From the NCBI GenBank assembly GCA_910584845.1, contig CAJUDH010000011.1, positions 62,001 to 126,000 of the forward strand: a DNA stretch of 64,000 bases, in the 5' to 3' direction. Below, one piece after another: positions 27,057-35,777 of this stretch; the first letter of the stretch is position 1, and the number at the start of each line of letters is the position of its first letter. A model generated the notes under the pieces. It worked only from the letters and a program-made list of their open reading frames with translations, had not been told where the DNA came from and did no database searches. Made by a program: the position numbers and the translations under genes. This DNA is from an uncultured Lachnospiraceae bacterium. Lineage in GTDB: Bacteria; Bacillota; Clostridia; Lachnospirales; Lachnospiraceae.

Positions 27057-27900
27057 ACATAAGGCATAAAAACGCCGCCAGGTTCCCCCGCCGCTCCCCC
27101 ATCGCCCGATGGGAAAACAGCAGCCGGGGGTTGCAGCGGGTGCATATGTCCGTGGTGTGGATGTTCTCCGGGCGCACCCCGGCTTCCGTGAAAATAATCT
27201 GGTTGGCCCGCCATAAGTCCAGCTGGTATTTCCCGTCCCCTTTTTTATCGTACAGCTGCGGCCAATACCTTTGGCTGAAGGCCCGGGAAAATTGTTCCGC
27301 CACCTCCGGCCCCACTTCAAAGCAATCCCGGCAAATGCTGGGCCCGATGCAGGCGACCACGTCCCCGGCCCTGGTGCCGTATTCCCGGCCCATTACATCC
27401 AGGGTTTCCTGCCCGATCCGGTTTACGCTGCCCCTCCATCCGGAATGGGACAAGCCGATGGCCCGATGGACCGGGTCCAAAATAAATAAAGGCACGCAGT
27501 CCGCAAAAAAGGCCACCAGCGTAATCCCCGGCACATCAGTTACCAGCCCGTCCACATCCTGGTAATCCCGTTCCCGCAGCAGCCCTTTCCCCGCGTCCGC
27601 CTCGTCCACGGCCCGGACATGGGTGGTATGCGTCTGATGGGACAGCACCATCCGCCCCATTTCCACGCCCAGCGCACGGGCCATCCGCCGGTAATTCTCC
27701 CTTACGTGTTCCGGGTTGTCCCCTCTGGTAAACGTAAAATTCATGGAGGAAAACACCCCTTCGCTGACTCCCCCAAAACGGGTCGAAAAACCATGCTTCA
27801 CCATCCCCGCCTCTTCCAGGGCCGGAAATTCCAAAAAAACCACGCCGTCTCGTTCCCGCTCGTTTAAGGGCCTGTTGCCCGTCTTCCTTTTCCACTCCAT
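27055..27900 (-). CDS. pgeF: Peptidoglycan editing factor PgeF / laccase-domain protein (YfiH)
   Basis: A 281-residue member of the DUF152/YfiH family, a metal-dependent enzyme family linked to removal of misincorporated L-Ser in peptidoglycan precursors and to purine nucleoside phosphorolysis. The metal-ligand motifs SHQTHTTHV, ADCVPL and HSGWRG are intact, and HGFSTRFGGVS is at the N terminus. It follows yraN by about 50 bases on the same strand. Confidence 0.92.
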   Translation of the reverse strand: MEWKRKTGNRPLNERERDGVVFLEFPALEEAGMVKHGFSTRFGGVSEGVFSSMNFTFTRGDNPEHVRENYRRMARALGVEMGRMVLSHQTHTTHVRAVDEADAGKGLLRERDYQDVDGLVTDVPGITLVAFFADCVPLFILDPVHRAIGLSHSGWRGSVNRIGQETLDVMGREYGTRAGDVVACIGPSICRDCFEVGPEVAEQFSRAFSQRYWPQLYDKKGDGKYQLDLWRANQIIFTEAGVRPENIHTTDICTRCNPRLLFSHRAMGERRGNLAAFLCLM

Positions 27901-27947
27901 AAATATCCTCCTGTGGCCAAATGTCCCCGGCCAAAAACCAAAAACGC

Positions 27948-28349
27948 CTAAAATGCATCTTTAATCCAGGAAACCTCCGCCCCCAACACACTCACCACAT
28001 CAAAGCGGCAAGGGACGTCCCCCCCATAGGGGCGGCTGTAAAGGTAATGCTCGGCTACCCTGCGGATCCGCCGCTGCTTGTATACGGTTACCGCCTCAGC
28101 CGGATCCCCTTTTTTCTGGTCCTTGCGGTATTTTACCTCCACAAACACCAGGTACCCTCCGTCCATGCCGATTATGTCGATTTCACCGTTTTGGTTCCGG
28201 TAATTGGATTCCAATATCCGCATACCCTGTTTTTCCAGGTAATCTGCCGCCAGACGCTCATATCGGTTCCCCACCAGGCGTTTGTTCCTGTTATTTGCCC
28301 GGTTGCGGCGCCCTTGCCCGTCTGGCCGTACATTCCCTTTTCCTTCCAT
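27948..28349 (-). CDS. yraN: YraN family (UPF0102) endonuclease-like protein
   Basis: A 133-residue YraN-family protein with the nuclease-like core GNRYERLAADYL, NGEIDIIG and VFVEVKYRK, a pattern related to restriction-endonuclease-like folds. I chose ATG 28349 (MEGKGNVRPD), which follows a GGGGGAGG run, because the upstream frame to 28481 is a basic low-complexity stretch not seen in the family. YraN commonly follows rnhB in Firmicutes. Here a phosphatase gene on the opposite strand interrupts them. Confidence 0.88.
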   Translation of the reverse strand: MEGKGNVRPDGQGRRNRANNRNKRLVGNRYERLAADYLEKQGMRILESNYRNQNGEIDIIGMDGGYLVFVEVKYRKDQKKGDPAEAVTVYKQRRIRRVAEHYLYSRPYGGDVPCRFDVVSVLGAEVSWIKDAF

Positions 28350-28444
28350 GCCTCCCCCTTTCCTGTAAAGCCCTGGCGCCCTCCACAGCCGGCCTTTACC
28401 TTTTAAGGATTTTCCCGCCCTGCCCTTTTCTTCCCCGCGCCCCC

Positions 28445-28473
28445 TTGCCCTTTGCCTCCGCAGGCAGTATAAT
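28445..28473 (+). promoter_or_regulatory. Promoter of the histidine phosphatase gene
   Basis: TTGCCC, 17 bases, then a perfect TATAAT. The leader to the ATG at 28566 is about 85 nt. Confidence 0.5.
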
Positions 28474-28565
28474 ACAAACATAGAAACCGGTCATGTAACC
28501 TTATGGGCAATGTGCATTCCGCCCTACCGGCTTGCGCCGGAAAACACCCACAAAACGGAGGAAAC

Positions 28566-29195
28566 ATGGAAAAGAAACTTTACCTCATCCGCCACGGGCA
28601 AACCGACTGGAACCTGGCCCACCGGATTCAGGGGAAACAAGATATCCCTTTAAACGAGGCAGGAAAGCGCCAGGCCAGGTTCCTGGCAAAAGGGATGGAA
28701 AACCGCCCGGTTGGCTCTGTGTTTAGCAGCCGCCTTTCCCGGGCCAGGGAAACCGCCGGCTTTTTGGCCGAAAGCCAAAAAGCCCCCCTCTTTATTGTGG
28801 ACGGGCTGGAGGAAATCAGCTATGGGAAATGGGAGGGCATGACCCTTTTGGAGATCCAGCAATACTTTCCGGAAAGATTCGCCCAATGGTGGAAAGACCC
28901 CGTCAACGGCGCGCCGCCGGACGGGGAAAGCCAAATGGACGTGCTAAGGCGGACGGCCGCCGCAATGGAAGCCATTCAAAAACATATGGCCGCCGGCGGT
29001 GCCCAGGCGGCGGCTGTGGTGTCCCACGGCGCCTCTATCCACTGTATGCTGGCCTGGCTTTTAAAAGAAGAAGCCCCTTCGGATTGCCCGATCCACAACG
29101 CTTCCATCACGGTTGTCTGCTGGGAAACGAAAACGGGCACCTGCAGGCTGGAAACCCTGGGGGACATCCGCCATTTGCCAAAAGGGGCCCGCTAG
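28566..29195 (+). CDS. Histidine phosphatase family protein (phosphoglycerate-mutase-like)
   Basis: A 209-residue member of the histidine phosphatase superfamily. The catalytic RHG motif is LIRHGQTDWN at residues 7-16, and the second histidine is in VVSHGASIH near 155. The start at 28566 has GGAGG just upstream, and the longer frame from 28503 has none. Family members include CobC-type alpha-ribazole phosphatase and broad sugar phosphatases, and the substrate cannot be told here. It is convergent with rnhB, with 12 bases between stops. Confidence 0.88.
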   Translation: MEKKLYLIRHGQTDWNLAHRIQGKQDIPLNEAGKRQARFLAKGMENRPVGSVFSSRLSRARETAGFLAESQKAPLFIVDGLEEISYGKWEGMTLLEIQQYFPERFAQWWKDPVNGAPPDGESQMDVLRRTAAAMEAIQKHMAAGGAQAAAVVSHGASIHCMLAWLLKEEAPSDCPIHNASITVVCWETKTGTCRLETLGDIRHLPKGAR

Positions 29196-29207
29196 CATTG
29201 CCAAAAA

Positions 29208-29885
29208 TCAGCCCGTTCCCCCACAGGCCCCTTCTTCCGGGCCAGGCTGGACAAATTTTCCGATAAAAGACTTCCTGTGTATCGGGCATGGCCCAAACTT
29301 TTTCAAAGCCGCAATATGGGCCGCCGTCCCATATCCCTTGTGCTTGGCAAAACCATAATCCGGATACAGGCGGCCATATTCCTCCATCATATGGTCCCGG
29401 CTCACCTTTGCCAAAATGCTGGCCGCCGCAATGGAGACGCTTTTGGCGTCGCCTTTGATTATCTTTACCTGCCGGGTTTCTACCCCGGGTATCAGCACCG
29501 CGTCATTGAGGAGCAGGCCCGGCGTGACAGCCAGCCCGCCTACCGCTTTCCTCATGGCTTCATAAGTAGCCTGCAAAATGTTGACCCGGTCAATCTCGTC
29601 CACGCTTGCCACGCCTATGCTCCAGGCAACGGCTTTTTCCTGGATTTCCAAAAACAATTCCTCCCGCCGTTTTTCCGACAGCTTCTTGGAATCATTTAAA
29701 TACAAGATTTCACAATCCGCCGGCAAGATTACCGCCCCGGCCACCACCGGGCCGGCAAGGGGCCCCCTTCCGGCCTCGTCGATGCCGCAGATGGCCGGGC
29801 AGGATGCATATTTTTGTTCATACTCCCTCATCCGGCCCAGGCGCTGCCGTTCGGCCGCCAGTTTTTCCTCACTGATTTTTCTCAC
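29208..29885 (-). CDS. rnhB: Ribonuclease HII, GTG start
   Basis: A 225-residue RNase HII that removes misincorporated ribonucleotides and RNA from hybrids. The active-site segment GIDEAGRGPLAGP contains the catalytic Asp-Glu, and SILAKVSRD and YGFAKHKGYGT follow. I choose a GTG at 29885 (product MRKISEEKLAAERQ) because AAGGAGG sits 6 bases upstream. This overlaps the ylqF stop by 17 bases and implies coupling. The ATG at 29912 has no comparable ribosome site. Confidence 0.93.
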   Translation of the reverse strand: MRKISEEKLAAERQRLGRMREYEQKYASCPAICGIDEAGRGPLAGPVVAGAVILPADCEILYLNDSKKLSEKRREELFLEIQEKAVAWSIGVASVDEIDRVNILQATYEAMRKAVGGLAVTPGLLLNDAVLIPGVETRQVKIIKGDAKSVSIAAASILAKVSRDHMMEEYGRLYPDYGFAKHKGYGTAAHIAALKKFGPCPIHRKSFIGKFVQPGPEEGACGGTG

Positions 29886-30756
29886 CCGGGGCCTCCTTGC
29901 TTGAAAATCCATTGCCGCCGGGCAGCTCCAGCGTAACCTTCCCCAGCTTCCCGTTTCGGAAATCGTCAATGATAATGCCGGCGGCTTTAGACAAATCCGC
30001 TTCCCCGCCCTTCATCCGGCATGCGCGGGCCTTGGCAACCCCTTCCAACATGGCCGCCGGGCCTTCCCCCTGTCCTGTCCCGTACCGCCCGCTCAGCACA
30101 TCCGGATACCGTTTTTCCAAAAATTTTAATATTTCCAAGGCCAACTCGTCCCTGTTTAAGATCTGGTCATTGATACATCCTAACATTGCCAGCATCAGCC
30201 CTACCCAAGGGTCTTCAAACTTAGGCCACAAAATTCCCGGCGTATCCAAAAGCTCCAGGGACCTGTTCAGCCGGATCCACTGGTTCCCTTTCGTTACCCC
30301 AGGTTTATTCCCCGTTTTGGCGCAGGCTTTCCCGGCAATGGAATTGATAAACGTTGACTTTCCCACATTGGGGATCCCCACCACCATGCCGCGCACCGGG
30401 CGGTTCATAATCCCGCGCCGGCGGTCCCGCTCGATTTTCTCCCGGCAGGCCTGCCCGACCACGGAATGGATCTGTTTGAGCCCGGCGCCGTTTTTGGAAT
30501 TTACTTCCACCACAAAAAAGCCTTTCTCACTAAACCATCCAGTCCATGCTTTGTTCCATTTTTCTTCGGCAAGGTCCGACTTGTTCAGCAAGATAAGCCT
30601 AGCCTTCCCTCCCCCCAGCTCGTCTATGTCCGGATTCCGGCTGGCTAAGGGGGCGCGGGCGTCTACCAGTTCAATAATTAAGTCAACCAGCTTAATCGCC
30701 TCTTGCATCCCGCGTTTCGCCTTGGCCATATGGCCTGGGTACCATTGTATGTTCAA
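29869..30756 (-). CDS. ylqF: Ribosome biogenesis GTPase YlqF/RbgA, TTG start
   Basis: A 295-residue circularly permuted GTPase for late 50S subunit maturation. The motif order is permuted as expected: NKSDL (G4) near 60, then GIPNVGKST (G1) near 125, then DTPG (G3). The start is a TTG at 30756, with GGAGG 7 bases upstream, giving MNIQWYPGHMAKAKRG, which aligns with the known RbgA N terminus; the GTG at 30771 has no ribosome site. It lies between lepB and rnhB, as in other Firmicutes. Confidence 0.94.
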   Translation of the reverse strand: MNIQWYPGHMAKAKRGMQEAIKLVDLIIELVDARAPLASRNPDIDELGGGKARLILLNKSDLAEEKWNKAWTGWFSEKGFFVVEVNSKNGAGLKQIHSVVGQACREKIERDRRRGIMNRPVRGMVVGIPNVGKSTFINSIAGKACAKTGNKPGVTKGNQWIRLNRSLELLDTPGILWPKFEDPWVGLMLAMLGCINDQILNRDELALEILKFLEKRYPDVLSGRYGTGQGEGPAAMLEGVAKARACRMKGGEADLSKAAGIIIDDFRNGKLGKVTLELPGGNGFSSKEAPGEKNQ

Positions 30757-30814
30757 AGGATATCCCTCCACCTTCCACTGTTATGCAAAATATCGGAAAC
30801 AAGGGCCTTTCTTG

Positions 30815-31366
30815 CTAATGGGAACGGACCGGCCCAAAGTCCTTAATCGGAAAAATACGCAGCCAGACCTTCCCTAGGATCTGTTCCTGCCTTACGTTCC
30901 CTACGTTGGCAAACCGGCTGTCCTCGCTGCTGTCCCGGTTATCCCCCAAAAGGAAATATTCCCCTTCCCCCAGTTCCACCGGGTTTTCTGCCAAACCTGC
31001 CAGGGAGACCTGGTCCAGCCGGTTGCCCGCGTTGAGCCTCTCCCCGTTTACATATAAATAGCCCCCCTGGACTTGGACCACGTCTCCGGGCAGGCCGATT
31101 ACCCGCTTTACGTTCGTTTTCTTGTCTTCCCGTTCAAACACGACCACGTCCAGGCGATTGGGCTTTGCGAAATCGTAAATCAAACGGTTTACCAAAACCA
31201 CGTCCCCGGAATTTAAAAGCGGCATCATAGACTGCCCTGCCACCGCTATCTGCCTCCCAAAGGAATGGGAACAGAACCAAGCGAATGCCAGTACCACTAT
31301 GATATCCACAATCCAGCTGACAACTACCCGAATCCGGCTTGTCTCTTCTCGATAATATAGCTCCAC
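30815..31366 (-). CDS. lepB: Signal peptidase I, GTG start
   Basis: A 183-residue type I signal peptidase that cleaves signal peptides outside the membrane. One N-terminal membrane segment (about 13-33) is followed by the catalytic Ser in AGQSMMPLL and Lys in NVKRVIGLPGD, then the GDNRDSSEDSR box. The open frame extends to 31591, but the rplS terminator sits at 31574-31604. I place the start at GTG 31366, with AAGGGG 6 bases upstream, which gives the usual Gram-positive size. The upstream stretch would be a basic, unsupported extension. Confidence 0.9.
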   Translation of the reverse strand: MELYYREETSRIRVVVSWIVDIIVVLAFAWFCSHSFGRQIAVAGQSMMPLLNSGDVVLVNRLIYDFAKPNRLDVVVFEREDKKTNVKRVIGLPGDVVQVQGGYLYVNGERLNAGNRLDQVSLAGLAENPVELGEGEYFLLGDNRDSSEDSRFANVGNVRQEQILGKVWLRIFPIKDFGPVRSH

Positions 31367-31573
31367 CCGTTTCCCCTTATCTGTTTCGCGTGGCGGCACT
31401 TGTAATTTAGGGTAAAAGCGCTTCCTGCCCCGCCGTTGCCGGCCAGTGGCACCTTTTAGGGCCTTCCCGAAGGAAGCAAGGCATTGCCCCCTCCTTTTAG
31501 GCTGACGAAGCGTCCGGCGCTTCCCCTGCTTTCGTGCCGTCCAATGGTACGTTTCCCAAACACTCCATGCCAG

Positions 31574-31604
31574 AAAAAAACCAAGGGACAATTTGCATTG
31601 TCCC
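31574..31604 (-). terminator. Intrinsic terminator after rplS
   Basis: An 8-bp perfect stem (GGGACAAT/ATTGTCCC) with a 4-nt loop is followed on the minus strand, after a few bases, by seven T residues. It lies 13 bases past the rplS stop, so most rplS transcripts should end before lepB. Confidence 0.8.
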
Positions 31605-31616
31605 TCGTCCGCTTCT

Positions 31617-31964
31617 TTACTTTACCAGTTCCTTTACTTTGGCCGCTTTACCTACCCGGTCCCTTAAGTAATACAGTTTTGCACGCCTTACTTTACCTCT
31701 CCGCACAACTTCGATATTGTCTACAAACGGAGAATGTACCGGCCAAGTCTTCTCCACGCCAATACCCTTGGAGTTCTTCCTGACGGTAAAGGTTTCACGG
31801 ACGCCCCCGTTCTGCCTCTTAATCACCGTCCCTTCAAACACCTGGATCCTCTCGTTGTTCCCTTCTTTGATTTTGTTGTACACCCGGACGGTGTCGCCTA
31901 CGTTAAACGCCGGTACGGATGCCTTCAGCTGTTGGGCTTCAATCTTCTTAATAATCTCGTTCAT
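31617..31964 (-). CDS. rplS: 50S ribosomal protein L19
   Basis: A 115-residue L19, which sits at the 30S-50S interface. FNVGDTVRVYNKIKEG and the basic C-terminal RRGKVRRAKLYYLRDRVGKAAKVKE are diagnostic, and the length is normal. It has its own promoter (32054-32082) and a structured leader because a chemoreceptor gene separates it from trmD. Confidence 0.97.
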   Translation of the reverse strand: MNEIIKKIEAQQLKASVPAFNVGDTVRVYNKIKEGNNERIQVFEGTVIKRQNGGVRETFTVRKNSKGIGVEKTWPVHSPFVDNIEVVRRGKVRRAKLYYLRDRVGKAAKVKELVK

Positions 31965-32047
31965 GTTGTGTGGTCCTCCTTTATCGATTTGATGTTCAAT
32001 AATGCGCTATGGGCAACAGAGGAACATCGCTTTGCTCAGTCACAACG
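31965..32047 (-). ncRNA. Putative L19 autoregulatory leader in rplS mRNA
   Basis: From the predicted start near 32047, an 80-nt leader precedes rplS. It contains a 7-bp perfect inverted repeat, GATGTTC (minus strand, 32022-32028) and GAACATC (31991-31997), enclosing a 24-nt loop, followed by AAAGGAGG. L19 leaders are known in Firmicutes, so position and pairing are suggestive, but I cannot verify a match to the consensus. Confidence 0.4.
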
Positions 32048-32053
32048 GAATTG

Positions 32054-32082
32054 ATATTAACATAAATCTGGCATAAATGCAA
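32054..32082 (-). promoter_or_regulatory. Promoter of rplS
   Basis: TTGCAT, 17 bases, TAATAT on the minus strand. It supplies rplS with its own transcription start, about 82 nt before the ATG. Confidence 0.65.
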
Positions 32083-32157
32083 GCCTTTTCTTTCAGGTTA
32101 TGGCGGCAAACCGGCATGGGGACCGGCTTTTGGCCGCAAACTATTACGCTTTTTACA

Positions 32158-32187
32158 TAGACATCTAGCCTTATGTCATGGTATAAT
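32158..32187 (+). promoter_or_regulatory. Possible promoter of the chemoreceptor gene
   Basis: TAGACA, 18 bases, then a perfect TATAAT, about 130 bases before the start codon. I see no sigma-28-type motif, which is usual for chemotaxis genes. The 32188-32315 stretch is a leader in which I see no gene. Confidence 0.4.
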
Positions 32188-32315
32188 GAAGGAAAATATG
32201 TTTAGCGCAGGCCCGGCGCCACTTAAGCCAGGGCAAAGCACCGGCAAAACCGGGCCATGTACATCTTTCGGATTACGCCGCGCCGAGGGTAGGAACGAAA
32301 ACAAGGAGGAAAGAG

Positions 32316-34289
32316 ATGAAAAGTATCCGACAAAAAATCACCATATGCTTAATAGCGACAGTCCTGGCCGCTTTGGTTGCCGTAGGGTCATCCAGCATTA
32401 CCTTAAACTACAAAAGCACCATCGCCACGGTAGACCAGATGATGAGCGAAACTGCCGTATTGGCGGCAGAACGCATTGAACAGGAACTCACGGCCTATAA
32501 AAACGTAGCCATGGACACGGGATACATATCCCAGCTGTCGGATCCGTCTGTGCCCGTGGCGGAAAAACAGGCCGTTATGGACGAACGCATCCGGATGCAC
32601 GGCTTCCAGAGGGGCAACATCATCGGCATGGACGGCTACAGCATTTTCGACGGAAAGGATTATTCTGACCGGGAGTACGTAAAACAGGCCATGGCGGGAA
32701 ACGTCTATGTATCGGAACCGCTGGTCAGCAAAATCACCGGGGAGCTGTCTATCATGGTGGCGGCGCCGCTTTATTCCGGCGGGGAGCATAATTCCAAAAT
32801 TGCCGGCGTGGTCTATTTCGTGCCCCCCGAGACTTTTTTAAACGACATCGTATCCTCGATTAAAATCGGCCGCAGCAGCCGGGCTTATATGATCAACAAA
32901 TCCGGGGACACCATCGCTGATGTGACCTTGGATACCATTACCACCCAAAACATTGAAAAGGAAGCCCAAAACGATTCCTCCTTAAAGGGGCTGGCCCGCC
33001 TCCATGTGGCCATGCGCCAGGGGGAAAACGGCTTCGGGAGCTTTCACGGCTCCGACGGGGTCCGGTTCTCCGCCTACGCCCCGGTAGGCGGTACCGATGG
33101 CTGGAGCGTCGCCGTCACCGCCCTGAAGTCGGAATATCTGGCAGATACCTACTTTGGCATTTTTATTAATTTGGCGGTGATTGCCGCTTCTATTTTAGCT
33201 TCCGTCGTCGTAGCCCTAATGCTGTCCAACCGTATCAGCGGCCCCATGCGGGCCTGTGCCGAGCGGATGAAGCTATTGGTGGCCGGCGACCTGGACTCTC
33301 CGGTCCCCCAGGCTGACGGCCAGGACGAAACAGCGGAACTGACCCGCTCTACGGCAGAGATGGTGACAGGCCTGAATACCATTATCCATGATATTGGATA
33401 TCTGTTGACGGAAATGGCCAACAAAAATTTTGATATCCAGTCTTCCCACCGGGATGCCTATGTGGGCCAATTCCAAAGTATCCTGCAGTCCATGCGCATC
33501 CTGAAAATCGAATTAAGCAATACCATGCGCCAGATTGATACCTCAGCCGGCCAGGTGTCCTCGGCCAGCAGCCAGGTTTCTAACGGCGCACAAAACTTAA
33601 GCCAGGGCTCTATCGAGCAGGCCAGTTCGGTAGAAGAGCTGGCGGCTACGATCAACGGCATCTCCGATAACGCCAAAAAAACTTCCGCCGCCGCGGATGA
33701 AGCCGGCCAATATGTAGGGCAGGCAGGCGCCCAGTTGGGCATCAGCGTGGAACATGTCAAAGAGCTGAATACTGCCATGGAAAAAATATCCGCTTCCTCT
33801 GAGGAGATTTCCAAGATTATCTCCACCATTGAAAGCATCGCCTTCCAAACCAACATCCTGGCTTTAAACGCCGCCGTAGAGGCGGCCCGGGCAGGTTCGT
33901 CCGGCAAAGGCTTCGCTGTGGTCGCCGACGAGGTGCGCAACTTGGCATCCAAGTCCGACGCGGCCGCCAAAGCCACCAAGGAATTGATTGAAAGCTCCAT
34001 TACCGCCGTCACCGAAGGGAGCCAGGCAGTAGGCAAAGTTACCGAGGCCCTGAACCGGACCAGTGTGTTTGCCGGCCATGTGACGGCCCAGATGGATATT
34101 GTGGTGAAAGCCGTGGCTGACCAGACCGTTGCCATCGAGCAGGTCACCGAAGGCGTCAACCAAATATCTTCCGTAGTCCAGACCAACAGTGCCACCGCCC
34201 AGGAGAGCGCCGCTGCCAGCGAAGAACTTTCCGCCGAGGCTAATAGCCTAAAGAACCTGGTAGACGCCTTCACCCTTGCCAGGGATTAA
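32316..34289 (+). CDS. Methyl-accepting chemotaxis protein with a dCache-type sensor
   Basis: A 657-residue chemoreceptor. A first membrane helix (about 8-30) leads to an extracellular sensor of about 245 residues with a Cache-like motif (YSDREYVKQAMAGNVYVSEP). A second helix (about 275-300) is followed by a HAMP region and a long coiled-coil signalling domain. The hairpin tip is intact (IESIAFQTNILALNAAVEAARAG). No C-terminal CheR-docking pentapeptide is seen. It is encoded opposite to its neighbours between rplS and trmD, splitting a normally conserved pair. The ligand is unknown, though Cache receptors often bind amino acids or organic acids. Confidence 0.92.
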   Translation: MKSIRQKITICLIATVLAALVAVGSSSITLNYKSTIATVDQMMSETAVLAAERIEQELTAYKNVAMDTGYISQLSDPSVPVAEKQAVMDERIRMHGFQRGNIIGMDGYSIFDGKDYSDREYVKQAMAGNVYVSEPLVSKITGELSIMVAAPLYSGGEHNSKIAGVVYFVPPETFLNDIVSSIKIGRSSRAYMINKSGDTIADVTLDTITTQNIEKEAQNDSSLKGLARLHVAMRQGENGFGSFHGSDGVRFSAYAPVGGTDGWSVAVTALKSEYLADTYFGIFINLAVIAASILASVVVALMLSNRISGPMRACAERMKLLVAGDLDSPVPQADGQDETAELTRSTAEMVTGLNTIIHDIGYLLTEMANKNFDIQSSHRDAYVGQFQSILQSMRILKIELSNTMRQIDTSAGQVSSASSQVSNGAQNLSQGSIEQASSVEELAATINGISDNAKKTSAAADEAGQYVGQAGAQLGISVEHVKELNTAMEKISASSEEISKIISTIESIAFQTNILALNAAVEAARAGSSGKGFAVVADEVRNLASKSDAAAKATKELIESSITAVTEGSQAVGKVTEALNRTSVFAGHVTAQMDIVVKAVADQTVAIEQVTEGVNQISSVVQTNSATAQESAAASEELSAEANSLKNLVDAFTLARD

Positions 34290-34297
34290 ACCCTACA

Positions 34298-34347
34298 TAA
34301 AATGCCTCCCCCTTGGCCGTATGCAGCCAACGGGGAGGCATTTTTAT
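34298..34347 (+). terminator. Strong bidirectional terminator between the chemoreceptor gene and trmD
   Basis: AAATGCCTCCCC pairs with GGGGAGGCATTT around a 15-nt loop that itself contains TTGGC/GCCAA pairing. T tracts flank the stem on both strands. It ends the chemoreceptor transcript and probably also the trmD operon on the minus strand. Confidence 0.85.
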
Positions 34348-34452
34348 ATCATTTTGAATATGTTGCCATAAGGCTATGCGCCTGCCCGGAGGCCGTAACC
34401 CATTCCAAAATGCCGGTTATCCTTGTGCCCCCTTCCCGGGCCCCGGCTTCTT

Positions 34453-35196
34453 TCATCCATGGGCCGGTTTGGCAATGGTTTCTAAATACCCCTTTTCTTT
34501 CGGGCTTAACTGCGCTTTTTCCAGCAAATCGGGACGCCGCTCCCAAGTCCGGCGGATAGACTGTTCCCGCCGCCAGGCTTCGATATTCTTGTGGTGCCCC
34601 GACAGCAGCACTTCCGGGACCTTTTGGCCCCGGTAGCTTTCCGGCCTGGTATACTGGGGGTATTCCAGTAAATTGTCATGGAAAGATTCAAATTCCGCCG
34701 ATGCCCCGTTATTCAGCACACCAGGAATTAGGCGGGAGATGCAGTCAATCATGACCATGGCCGGCAGCTCGCCGCCGGTAAGCACATAATCCCCGATCGA
34801 CAGGTAGTCGGTGGCAATCAATTCCAAAGCCCTCTCGTCCACCCCTTCATAATGGCCGCACAAAAACACCAGGTCTTCTTCCCGCGCCAATTCCTGCGCC
34901 AGTTTTTGATTAAAAACTCGTCCTTGGGGCGTCATATACAAAACCCTCGGCCGTTTTCCCAGACGGCTGCACAAAGCGTCATAAGCATCGCAAATAGGGG
35001 CCGCCTGCATTACCATGCCGGCCCCTCCCCCATATGGGGCGTCGTCCACATGCCCGTGTTTTTCCTTGGTATAATCCCGGATGTTAATGGCTTCCACGGA
35101 CAACAGCCCTTTCGCTGCGGCCCGGCCAAGGATACTGGTATTAAGCCCTTCTGCGACCATGTCGGGAAAAAGGGTCAGTACGTGATAATTTACCAT
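34453..35196 (-). CDS. trmD: tRNA (guanine-N1-)-methyltransferase
   Basis: A 247-residue TrmD that methylates G37 of tRNAs to prevent frameshifting, using S-adenosylmethionine in a trefoil-knot fold. MVNYHVLTLFPDM, DDAPYGGGAGMVMQ and LCGHYEGVDERA are diagnostic. It is the last gene of ylxM-ffh-rpsP-khpA-rimM-trmD, 9 bases after rimM. The usual next gene, rplS, is displaced by the chemoreceptor gene. Confidence 0.97.
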   Translation of the reverse strand: MVNYHVLTLFPDMVAEGLNTSILGRAAAKGLLSVEAINIRDYTKEKHGHVDDAPYGGGAGMVMQAAPICDAYDALCSRLGKRPRVLYMTPQGRVFNQKLAQELAREEDLVFLCGHYEGVDERALELIATDYLSIGDYVLTGGELPAMVMIDCISRLIPGVLNNGASAEFESFHDNLLEYPQYTRPESYRGQKVPEVLLSGHHKNIEAWRREQSIRRTWERRPDLLEKAQLSPKEKGYLETIAKPAHG

Positions 35197-35205
35197 CCCG
35201 CCCTC

Positions 35206-35718
35206 CTACAGGTCCAAAAGCCCGTCCATAATGTGGACCGTGACGGTCTGCCGCCCTAAGTCCACATCCAGGATGCACGGTTTGATTGCCGGGAACAAAT
35301 ATTCTTTCCCGTCCTTCGCTTCTATGATATAAACGTCGTTGGCCCCTGTCTTCATAACCTCTTTCAAAGTGCCGAAATCTTGGCCCTCGTCGGTCACCAC
35401 TTTAAGCCCGATCAAATCCGCAATAAAATTCTCGTCTGGCCCCAGCTTCACCGCCTGGTCCCGAGAAATCAACAGGTCTTTCCCTTTATACTTTTCGATT
35501 TCATTTATGTTGTTAAACTCTTTAAATTTCAGGATAACCATGTTCTTGAAAAACTTGACGCTTTCGACCGTCAGCGCCATCGGGTTTGGCTGAATATCCA
35601 AAATCAGGGTTTTTAATGTTTTAAACCGTTTAGGGTCGTCTGTGGTAGGGAATACCTTTACCTCCCCCCGCAACCCATGGGTGGATGCAATCACGCCCAC
35701 CCGCAACCTATCATCCAT
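35206..35718 (-). CDS. rimM: 16S rRNA processing protein RimM
   Basis: A 170-residue ribosome maturation factor for the 30S head. The N-terminal RVGVIASTHGLRGEVKVFP motif and the C-terminal PRC-barrel (YLFPAIKPCILDVD) are clear. ATG 35718 with AAGGGG 7 bases upstream gives the family N terminus MDDRLRVGVI; the frame to 35739 is an unneeded extension. Confidence 0.95.
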   Translation of the reverse strand: MDDRLRVGVIASTHGLRGEVKVFPTTDDPKRFKTLKTLILDIQPNPMALTVESVKFFKNMVILKFKEFNNINEIEKYKGKDLLISRDQAVKLGPDENFIADLIGLKVVTDEGQDFGTLKEVMKTGANDVYIIEAKDGKEYLFPAIKPCILDVDLGRQTVTVHIMDGLLDL

Positions 35719-35777
35719 ATTGATACCCCTTATAAACAAAGCTGCCGCTTGTGAATCCCAGCGGCAGCCAGTGATGG

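Noticed and set aside
31367..31591. Longer lepB N terminus
   Set aside because: It would run into the rplS terminator hairpin and add 75 basic residues not typical of Gram-positive signal peptidases.
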